From: JAJRZX01 sp964407495
Lineage (GTDB): Bacteria > Desulfobacterota > GWC2-55-46 > JADFVP01
Direction of reading: 5' to 3'
DNA: 47,316 nucleotides
NCBI GenBank assembly: GCA_964407495.1
Contig: CAYOVP010000012.1
Span: 1 to 47,316, forward strand
Shown here: one piece after another, positions 15,610-22,308 of the stretch
Layout: the number at the start of each line of letters is the position of its first letter
Position numbering within the stretch: position 1 is the stretch's first letter
Position numbers and translations under genes: made by a program
Notes under the pieces: model-generated
Databases searched by the model: none
Told to the model about the DNA's origin: nothing
The model's input: only the letters and a program-made list of their open reading frames with translations

Positions 15610-15845
15610 CCACTTTCTTTTAGGAAAAAGAAAGTGGGACAAAGAAAACCAATTTTTGTGCAGACGCCCCGACACCTAAAAAACCCCGCCAGGGGCACAA
15701 CCCCTGGGATGCCTCAAGGAACAAAGCGGGACAAAGAAAACCAATTTTTGCGAAGACGCCTCCACACCGAAAAAAACCCGCCAAGGACACGGCCCCTGGA
15801 ATGTCTCATGGAACAAAGCGGGAGAAAGAAAACCTATTTTTGCGA
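15610..15845 (-). repeat. Hairpin repeat followed by a 92-bp tandem array
   Basis: A complete core copy (15610-15650; stem CCCACTTTC/GAAAGTGGG) is followed by two diverged copies of its right half. The motif GGGACAAAGAAAACC or its variant GGGAGAAAGAAAACC starts at 15636, 15728 and 15820, exactly 92 bases apart, each followed by a T-rich run, then GCC-rich sequence and CCCCTGG. This array fills the 381-base gap between the slipin and RadC genes. No gene is seen. Confidence 0.8.
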
Positions 15846-15887
15846 ATACCACTGAGACTGAAAAAAAACGCCCCTCCCGCCATCACC

Positions 15888-16655
15888 CTACTCGCCGCTC
15901 TTCTTGCCAGTCATGAAGGGCTTCAGTAAATCTATGGGAAGGGGAAAGATTGTTGTCGAGTTCTTCTCCGCAGCCACCTCGGTAAGGGTCTGGAGATAGC
16001 GCAACTGCAGTGATACCGGGTTCTGGCTCAGGAGGTTTGCGGCCTCCAGTATCTTCTCCGCGGCCTTGAACTCTCCGCTTGCGTGTATCACCTTGGCGCG
16101 CTTCTCGCGCTCGGCCTCGGCCTGCTTGGCCATGGCCCGCTTCATCTCCTCGGGCAGGTCAATGGCCTTTACCTCCACGACGCTCACCTTTATACCCCAT
16201 GGGTCTGTCTGCTCATCGAGGATGGACTGGATATGACGGTTTATCTTATCGCGCTCCACAAGGAGTTCGTCCAGTTCGGCCTGCCCGCAGACGCTCCTGA
16301 GCGTCGTCTGAGCCAACTGGCTCGTGGCATAGAGATAGTTCTCTACTGCGATGATGGCCTTCTCGGGAGAGACGACACGAAAATACACCACAGCATTCAC
16401 CCGAACGGATACATTATCTCTTGTTATGACCTCCTGCGGTGGCACGTCCATGGTAATGGTCCTCAGGCTCACCTTTGTCATCTTCTGGATCCCTGGAATT
16501 ATGATCACCAGCCCAGGCCCCTTCACGGCCTGGTACCTTCCGAGAAAGAATACCACTCCCCTGTCATATTCTCTCAGTATCTTTACCGCGCTGAAGAGGA
16601 GCAGGATTACTATTACTGCAAGTACCACCCCGCCTGTTGCTACATTTACCGGCAT
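15888..16655 (-). CDS. Slipin / stomatin-like SPFH (band 7) membrane protein
   Basis: 255 residues. An N-terminal membrane anchor (VVLAVIVILLLFSAV) is followed by a band 7/SPFH domain with REYDRGVVFFLGRY, GPGLVIIIPGI, DVPPQEVITRDNVSV and VEVKAIDLPEEMKRAMAKQAEAEREKRAK, all typical of bacterial slipins. A C-terminal oligomerisation helix follows. Slipins form membrane microdomain scaffolds and are the partners, and in archaea the substrates, of NfeD/STOPP proteases. It follows the NfeD gene by 70 bases on the same strand and has AAGGAGG six bases ahead of ATG. Confidence 0.93.
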   Translation of the reverse strand: MPVNVATGGVVLAVIVILLLFSAVKILREYDRGVVFFLGRYQAVKGPGLVIIIPGIQKMTKVSLRTITMDVPPQEVITRDNVSVRVNAVVYFRVVSPEKAIIAVENYLYATSQLAQTTLRSVCGQAELDELLVERDKINRHIQSILDEQTDPWGIKVSVVEVKAIDLPEEMKRAMAKQAEAEREKRAKVIHASGEFKAAEKILEAANLLSQNPVSLQLRYLQTLTEVAAEKNSTTIFPLPIDLLKPFMTGKKSGE

Positions 16656-16725
16656 CTCGGGCCTCCTTCTCTCTTGCCCTGGCTACTCTTCTCTAAGACC
16701 AGGGCGGTTTGTCTCTTTATCCCCT

Positions 16726-18111
16726 TCATGGGGTTCCCTTCTTTCTCACGGTGAGCAGAAGGCCCTCTACGCCCACTACCTCCACGGCCTCGCCATTTCT
16801 GACCTCCCTGTCGCAGACAGCGTCCCAGTACTCTCCCTGCACAAAGACCTTGCCCCTCTGGCCCGGGCGGATCTCACCCACTGCCCTGCCTCTGGCGCCT
16901 ATTATACCCTCGGCCCCGGCAACGGACCTTCGCCTCTGCAGACGCACTGCCATGTACAGCGTAAAGGCCACGAAACCCGCCATGAAGACCACGGCAGGAA
17001 GCATCACCCATATTGAGAGCCGCATGAAGGGAAGGGGCGAGTCAAAGAGCATGAGAGAACCCAAGACCAGCGAGACGATACCCGCGAGCGTGAGGAGCCC
17101 GTAACTCACCACGTTTATCTCCACTATGAAGAAGACTACGGCAAGGCCTATGAGGATGAGGCCCGCGTAGTTTATATTGAGGGTATGAAGGGCGTAGAAG
17201 GCAAGTACGAGCGAGATGGCGCCCACAACGCCGGGAAGTACGGCCCCTGGGTTCGAGAGTTCGAAGTAGAGGCCAAGAATGCCTATCATCATGAGGACAT
17301 AGGCAACGTTTGGGTCTGAAATGGCCTTGAGCACCCTCTCTCTAAGCCCCATCTCCACCACACGCACCACCGCGTCCTCTGTACTGACGACCGCTGGCCC
17401 TCCAAGAAGGTCCACCTTCATGCCGTCAATCTTCCTGAGGAGTTCGCTCCTGTTCCTTGCCAGGACGTCTATGACCTTTATCTTCAGGGCCTCTTCCGCC
17501 GTGATGTTCACGCTCTTGCGTACTGCCTTCTCAGCCCACCTGGCGTTTCTCCGCCTCTTTCGTGCTATACCGCGTATGTAGGCCGCGGCATCGTTCTCCA
17601 CCTTCTCGAGCATGGTCTTGTCCATCTTGCCACCGCCCATTGCCACGGGGTGGGCAGAACCAATATTCGTTCCCGGGGCCATGGCCGCAATGTGCGCCGC
17701 GTACGTTATGAAGACCCCTGCAGATGCGGCCCTCGAGCCTGCAGGCGCAACATAGACCACGATAGGCAGGGTAGCGGCGAGTTCGCGCTTTATAATCTCG
17801 CGCATCGACGTGTCGAGCCCGCCTGGTGTATCCAGTTCTATGACAAGGGCCGCGGCCCTCTCTGCCTCGGCTCTCTCGATGTTGGAGACTATGAACTCGG
17901 CCATTACAGGGTTTATGACGCCCTGGGCGCGAAGATAATAGACCTCTGCCAAAGAGGCCGCGCGACCCTTCTGTCCCTGCGCCTCTCGTACACTCTTGCC
18001 AGCCCCTCTTATTTCTGCGCCTGAACCGGCCCTGAGGCCAGGCGCTATGAGAACGAGAAAGAGGCCGGCCAGTATGACGATGAGGGTCGATATGCCTCGA
18101 AACGTACGCAT
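16726..18111 (-). CDS. nfeD: NfeD family membrane-bound serine protease (long form)
   Basis: 461 residues. A signal/anchor segment is followed by a ClpP-like protease domain with VIELDTPGGL, the nucleophile Ser130 in SRAASAG and the general-base Lys195 in RWAEKAV, matching the Ser-Lys dyad of the archaeal PH1510 protease. Four or five membrane helices (about 270-390) and a C-terminal OB-fold NfeD domain (GARGRAVGEIRPGQRGKVFVQGEYWDA) complete the long form. It is expected to cleave the hydrophobic C-terminus of its slipin partner, which is encoded immediately downstream. Membrane quality control is the suggested role. Confidence 0.93.
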   Translation of the reverse strand: MRTFRGISTLIVILAGLFLVLIAPGLRAGSGAEIRGAGKSVREAQGQKGRAASLAEVYYLRAQGVINPVMAEFIVSNIERAEAERAAALVIELDTPGGLDTSMREIIKRELAATLPIVVYVAPAGSRAASAGVFITYAAHIAAMAPGTNIGSAHPVAMGGGKMDKTMLEKVENDAAAYIRGIARKRRRNARWAEKAVRKSVNITAEEALKIKVIDVLARNRSELLRKIDGMKVDLLGGPAVVSTEDAVVRVVEMGLRERVLKAISDPNVAYVLMMIGILGLYFELSNPGAVLPGVVGAISLVLAFYALHTLNINYAGLILIGLAVVFFIVEINVVSYGLLTLAGIVSLVLGSLMLFDSPLPFMRLSIWVMLPAVVFMAGFVAFTLYMAVRLQRRRSVAGAEGIIGARGRAVGEIRPGQRGKVFVQGEYWDAVCDREVRNGEAVEVVGVEGLLLTVRKKGTP

Positions 18112-18326
18112 ATATACAGTTTAGCAGTATAAGCGCCCTTTTGAAAGACAGGTCTAAAAGAGGTGAGTACAAGAGAGGGGAAATAATACCCCTCTCGAGG
18201 GACCCCATGAGGCCGGGCCAAGGGGTGGCGAGTGGGGCGGGGAGAGGGTTAAGCACAAGTCGAGGACAAGTAATGGAAGAAAGGTGGCTGAGAAGAAAAA
18301 GACCTTGGTGCTGACCAAAGAAGGTC

Positions 18327-19043
18327 TCAGCCCTCCAGGACCTTGAGGGCCCGCTGGATATGAGACCAGGTGGCTGTCCTGAGGGTCTTTTGGTCATCGT
18401 CTCTCAGAAGATCGTCGAGACCATGGGTCAGGATAACCTTCATTCCATGAATTTCTGTAAGCGCGCCCCTCTGGGGCGCCTGGCCATCTGGACCAGTCAG
18501 CGCGCGCAGGGCTTCATCTCCAAAGGCGAGGACAACCGGCGGTGCAAGACATGCAAGGCCTTCTCTCAGAAGGGGCGCGCAGGCCTCAAAGGCCTCTTCA
18601 AGTTGGGCCCGCTCCCTGTTCTTCGGCGGCACGCACCTTATGGCAAAGAGGATAGCCATATCGTCTTCACCGAGGCCGGCCTTCTGCTGCGCTGCCTCGA
18701 TAATTCTACGTAGGAGTTGGCCTTTCTCTCCGGTAAAGGGCGAGTAGCGGGCAGTGCCCCATGAGGACGCTGGCGGCGGCACATCGCAGACAAAGGCCAA
18801 CTTCGGGCACTCGCCTCCAAGGCCCTCGAAAATAGCCTCCCTTGTCTTGCTAAATGGGCAGGCCGCGCACTCTGCTGGCTCGACCCCACGGCTCCCTACC
18901 CCTTCGCGGCCAAGGGGCAGTAGGTCTACGCCCGCCAGGGCCACGTACTCGAGGTAGGCAACAGCGTCTCTTAGAAGGGTCTCAAGGGCATCGTCCGCGC
19001 CGCCGCCCCCCTTGTCATCTCTCTTGTCCTGTGAGTTTTGCAC
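18327..19043 (-). CDS. Family-4-like uracil-DNA glycosylase with altered active-site motifs
   Basis: 238 residues. The four iron-sulfur cysteines of family-4 uracil-DNA glycosylases are in place: Cys59 and Cys62 (CAACP), Cys137 (AIRCVPPKNR) and Cys155 (FEACAPLL). The catalytic motifs are not. GEAPG reads CDVPPP at 86-91, the Asn usually four residues before the third Cys is Phe, and the HPAYLLR motif reads HGLDDLLR (207-214). The fold and cluster are probably kept, but uracil excision is uncertain. The GTG start has no clear ribosome-binding site, and an N-terminal extension of about 55 residues precedes the first Cys. Confidence 0.75.
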   Translation of the reverse strand: MQNSQDKRDDKGGGGADDALETLLRDAVAYLEYVALAGVDLLPLGREGVGSRGVEPAECAACPFSKTREAIFEGLGGECPKLAFVCDVPPPASSWGTARYSPFTGEKGQLLRRIIEAAQQKAGLGEDDMAILFAIRCVPPKNRERAQLEEAFEACAPLLREGLACLAPPVVLAFGDEALRALTGPDGQAPQRGALTEIHGMKVILTHGLDDLLRDDDQKTLRTATWSHIQRALKVLEG

Positions 19044-19087
19044 TTTACAGTCCAGGTTCCTTGAGATAAATTATAAGTAACATTTTT

Positions 19088-19247
19088 CAGCGGCCAGGAG
19101 GGCCGCTGGTATTAGTCTTCTTTGTCTTACTTTCTTTCTTGCGGGGCCGCCGGTGTCGTGCCTGCCGCCCTTGACGCTAACACATGACAAGGGACCTGCG
19201 CTAATACCGGTTTTCTTTGTCTTACTTTCTTTTTTAAAAGAAAGTAA
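19088..19247 (+). repeat. GCGGCC hairpin, partial and complete hairpin repeat before the phospholipase gene
   Basis: CAGCGGCC-AGGAG-GGCCGCTG (19088-19108) is followed by GTATTAGTCTTCTTTGTCTTACTTTCTTTC, a copy that lacks the right arm. About 70 bases later a complete copy starts (19209-19247) with the TTACTTTC/GAAAGTAA stem. Its right arm runs directly into AAAGGAG ahead of the phospholipase-like gene. Confidence 0.85.
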
Positions 19248-19264
19248 AGGAGTTTTTTTCTTTT

Positions 19265-20125
19265 ATGATACTACCGCTCATCATATTATCCAGTCTTTTT
19301 TTAGTCCTCCTCTCACCGCAGAGCGCCTGGGCCTGGGGTCCTGCCACTCATCTCGAGATAGCCCACACCCTGCTCTCAAGCCCCGGCCTTGTCAGCGGCG
19401 CGCTACGCGAGATTATCGCCTGTTTTCCCCACGACTTCATCTACGGGAGCGTAAGTGCGGACATCGTTGTAGGCAAGAACCTCGTCGATGAACTCCGCCA
19501 CTGTCACAACTGGCGCATAGGCAGGAAGGTCTTTGAGCGGGCAAAGGGGCCGGCTGAGAAGGCCTTTGCCTGCGGTTACCTCAGCCACCTCGCCGCGGAC
19601 ACGGTGGCTCACAACCTCTTCATACCAGAGATGATCATACGCTCCTTTCCCACGCGTACGCTACGTCACCTGTACTGGGAACTCCGCTTCGACGCACTTG
19701 CAGACAAGGAGGCCTGGAAACTCCAGAAGTGTCTTGCTCTCGGTGCGAGCGCCGAGAACCATCGCCTTCTCGACTCTGTCATCACGGGCACACCGCTCTC
19801 CTTTACGACGAACAGGGCCATATTCTCGAGTTTCATGCTCCTTAACAGGATAAGGCACTGGCAGAAGGCACTGCGCCTCATGGACAGGTCTTCGAGTTGG
19901 CCCCTGCCCAGGACTCTTCGAAAAAGATATCTGAGCGCCTCCATAGAGGCCGCGGCAGAGGTGCTGAGCGACATGGAGGGGGCAGGTTGTCTTGAGAGGG
20001 ACCCAACGGGCAAGAAGAATCTCAGGGCCGCCGGGCTTGCGAGACGCCGCCTCAAGACATGCCTGAGGGATGGAGGAGACTGGGAGAGTTACATCAAAGA
20101 GGCCCTCAGGGAGGTTGGGGGCTAA
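19265..20125 (+). CDS. Zinc-dependent phospholipase C-like exported protein
   Basis: 286 residues. A signal peptide (LPLIILSSLFLVLLSPQSAWA) is followed by a mature N-terminus WGPATHLEIA, whose Trp and His are zinc ligands in the zinc-dependent phospholipase C / S1-P1 nuclease fold. Further candidate ligands are Asp in SVSADIV and the histidines of CGYLSHLAADTVAHN. In bacteria many family members are uncharacterised and their lipid activity is unproven. The ATG is preceded by AAAGGAG, supplied by the end of a hairpin repeat. Its TAA overlaps the coaBC stop codon by three bases (convergent). Confidence 0.8.
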   Translation: MILPLIILSSLFLVLLSPQSAWAWGPATHLEIAHTLLSSPGLVSGALREIIACFPHDFIYGSVSADIVVGKNLVDELRHCHNWRIGRKVFERAKGPAEKAFACGYLSHLAADTVAHNLFIPEMIIRSFPTRTLRHLYWELRFDALADKEAWKLQKCLALGASAENHRLLDSVITGTPLSFTTNRAIFSSFMLLNRIRHWQKALRLMDRSSSWPLPRTLRKRYLSASIEAAAEVLSDMEGAGCLERDPTGKKNLRAAGLARRRLKTCLRDGGDWESYIKEALREVGG

Positions 20126-21369
20126 GTCCTCTCCACGGTGCCGGCCCTCGACCTCAGCCTCGCGGCCCTCTCAAGGACCCACTCTGCTATCCTGTCCTTT
20201 CCTGCCTCTGGCATCTCCTCGGCCTTTATGCCGCTGGGGCCATCGCCAGCCGTGATGATCATGACCCTGCCTGTCTCGCTCGACATGGCCTCGGGCCTGT
20301 TGGCAATGATCATGTCCAGGTTTTTTTCCCTGAGTTTCTTCGTGGCGTTCTCGAGGAGGTTGTCTGTCTCGAGGGCAAAGCCGATGAGGATCTGGCCTGG
20401 TCTTTTCCGTGCACCCATTTCCTTGAGGATATCCAAAGTCGGCACGAGCCTCAGCGCGGCAGAGGCCCCTGTCTTCTTTATCTTTGTCTCAAGGGTCTTC
20501 TCAGGCCTGAAGTCGCTTACCGCGGCGCTGGAGATTACGAGCGTTGCGCCACCAAAGGCCGCAAGAGCGGCTTCCCGCATCTCTGCCGCTGAACTCACGC
20601 CATTAAACTCCACGCCAGAAGGGGGGTCCATGGCCACAGGCCCGCTTATGAGCCTCACGCCTGCGCCCCTGCGCCTGGCCTCGCGGGCAAGGGCATAGCC
20701 CATTCGCCCCGAGGAGGCATTGGAGAGGAAACGCACGGGGTCGATGTGCTCGCGCGTTGGCCCGGCGGTTATAAGTACCTTTTCGCCGGCAAGGTCTTTT
20801 TCCGTCAGCATGTCCTCCATTGCTCCGAGTATGGTCGCTGGCTCGGAGATGCGGCCCATGCCCGTGGTATTGCAGGCAAGGTCGCCGTATTCCGGCCCTA
20901 CGAAGACACATCCACGGGACTTCAGGCTCTTTACGTTCTTCTGCACCACCACGTTCTCCCACATGGCAGTGTTCATGGAGGGGGCAATTAGGATGGGGGC
21001 CCGTGTTGCCATGGCAACGAGGCTCACCGGGCAGTCGGCCAGGCCAGAACCTATCTTGCCTATGATATTGGCAGTTGCCGGTGCTATTACAACGAGGTCT
21101 GCTCCTTGCGCCACGTCGATGTGCCGCACATACCCGCCTTCCTTGGCCTCGCGGCCACCAGAGTTGCCCGTAAAGACGTCTGTAAAGACCTCTGCACCTG
21201 CGAGCACACCGAGGCTCAGGGGCGAGACGAACCTTGCCGCCGACTCTGTCATCACTGGGCTCACAATGGCGCCTGCCCTGACGAGTAAACGGGCGAGTTC
21301 AAGGCCCTTGTAGGCCGAGATGGCCCCTGTAAGGCAGAGCGTTATGTTCTTTCCCCTGAGTTTACTCAT
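20122..21369 (-). CDS. coaBC: Phosphopantothenoylcysteine decarboxylase / phosphopantothenate-cysteine ligase
   Basis: 415 residues. CoaBC carries out two steps of coenzyme A synthesis. The flavin-binding decarboxylase half has LTGAISAYKGLELARLL, the catalytic His in RHIDVAQGADL, the PASANT-like APATANIIGK, PSMNTAMW and the Cys-bearing GDLACNTTGMGR. The ligase half has LITAGPTREHIDPVRFLSN and AAVSDFRPEKTLETKIKK with the conserved Lys. AGGAG lies only one base before the ATG, so the real start signal is unclear. Genes on this strand upstream are the MBL-fold hydrolase and the nucleotidyltransferase fusion. Confidence 0.96.
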   Translation of the reverse strand: MSKLRGKNITLCLTGAISAYKGLELARLLVRAGAIVSPVMTESAARFVSPLSLGVLAGAEVFTDVFTGNSGGREAKEGGYVRHIDVAQGADLVVIAPATANIIGKIGSGLADCPVSLVAMATRAPILIAPSMNTAMWENVVVQKNVKSLKSRGCVFVGPEYGDLACNTTGMGRISEPATILGAMEDMLTEKDLAGEKVLITAGPTREHIDPVRFLSNASSGRMGYALAREARRRGAGVRLISGPVAMDPPSGVEFNGVSSAAEMREAALAAFGGATLVISSAAVSDFRPEKTLETKIKKTGASAALRLVPTLDILKEMGARKRPGQILIGFALETDNLLENATKKLREKNLDMIIANRPEAMSSETGRVMIITAGDGPSGIKAEEMPEAGKDRIAEWVLERAARLRSRAGTVERT

Positions 21370-21470
21370 GCTCCTGGAGATAAGACTCCTCGCTCAAAAA
21401 GTGTGATGTCCCGAAAAAAACCTTGAATAACAGTATCTTTCTATCTCGTGGGCATGGGCGCGCCTCTGCA

Positions 21471-22118
21471 TTAAAAGGCCGTGCCTCCGCCGAGATAGGG
21501 GTTATGGCGGCGCTCATCTCCAATGGTTGTGGCCGGGCCGTGCCCGGGGAACACGGTCACGCTGTCATCGAGCGTCAGGAGACGCGTGCGTATGGAGTGA
21601 AGGAGCGTCTCCGTAGAGCCTCCCTCTAGGTCTGTGCGCCCGACGGAGCCAGCAAAGAGCGTATCTCCGCTGAAGAGGATACCCTCTTCTCTCATGTACA
21701 GACAGACCCCGCCAGGCGTATGACCTGGTGTGTGGAGGACCTCGAGTCTCAGAGGCCCTGTCTCCACCACACCATTGTCTTCGAGAAAAAAATCGGGCGC
21801 AGGCTGGGCCTCGGCCCTGAGGCCGAAGAACCAGGCATGCTCAGGGGCCTTCTCGAGGAGCGCGGCATCGGCCCTGTGTATGCCAAGGGGGACGTTGAAG
21901 CGTTCTTTTACCTCGCCATCGGCGCCCACGTGGTCGAAGTGGCCGTGCGTGTTCAGTACATACATTACGTCGAGGCCCTCGGCGCGGACCTCTCTCTCTA
22001 TGACCGGGGCATCGCCGCCGGGGTCTATTATGACGGAATCGCGCGTCTCCTCGTCCCAGAGGATATAACAGTTCACGTCAAGGGGGCCGACCTCGAGAGT
22101 CTTTATCTTTGCTGCCAT
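21471..22118 (-). CDS. Metallo-beta-lactamase-fold hydrolase, glyoxalase II-like
   Basis: 215 residues. The metal-binding motif THGHFDH, followed by HTPGHTPGG, FSGDTLF and PGHGP, shows an intact binuclear metal site. GSVGRTDLEGGS is typical of the YcbL/glyoxalase II-like clade of small hydrolases. The substrate is probably a thioester but cannot be settled from sequence. Upstream bases GGAGAGA act as the ribosome-binding site. It lies between the nucleotidyltransferase fusion and coaBC on the same strand. Confidence 0.88.
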   Translation of the reverse strand: MAAKIKTLEVGPLDVNCYILWDEETRDSVIIDPGGDAPVIEREVRAEGLDVMYVLNTHGHFDHVGADGEVKERFNVPLGIHRADAALLEKAPEHAWFFGLRAEAQPAPDFFLEDNGVVETGPLRLEVLHTPGHTPGGVCLYMREEGILFSGDTLFAGSVGRTDLEGGSTETLLHSIRTRLLTLDDSVTVFPGHGPATTIGDERRHNPYLGGGTAF

Positions 22119-22147
22119 CGGGTCTCTCTCCGATTGCGCTATTTTTT

Positions 22148-22282
22148 CCAGAGGCCCCCTCCGGGGGGCTCTGGGACTGGTTTTCTTTGCCCCTCTTTCT
22201 TTTTTCCAAAAGAAAGCGGGAGGTCTTCCTTGCCAGGCGTTCTTTTCTCAAAAAGTTTTTTTGATATGCGGCCAAAGGCCGC
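22148..22282 (+). repeat. Composite hairpin repeat with two flanking GC hairpins
   Basis: CCAGAGGCCCCC-TCC-GGGGGGCTCTGG (22148-22174), then GACTGGTTTTCTTTGCCCCTCTTTC, loop, AAAGAAAGCGGGAGG (to 22222), a spacer, and GCGGCC-AAA-GGCCGC (22268-22282) with TTCTTTCTC after it. This is one of the two most complete copies of the composite element. Both neighbouring genes are on the other strand, so it points against transcription here. Confidence 0.85.
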
Positions 22283-22308
22283 TTCTTTCTCTTACCTTAC
22301 TTCTCTTC

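Noticed and set aside
15610..15845. Possible CRISPR array
   Set aside because: Only three units, decayed, with 92-base period and no alternation of exact repeats and unique spacers; no cas genes.
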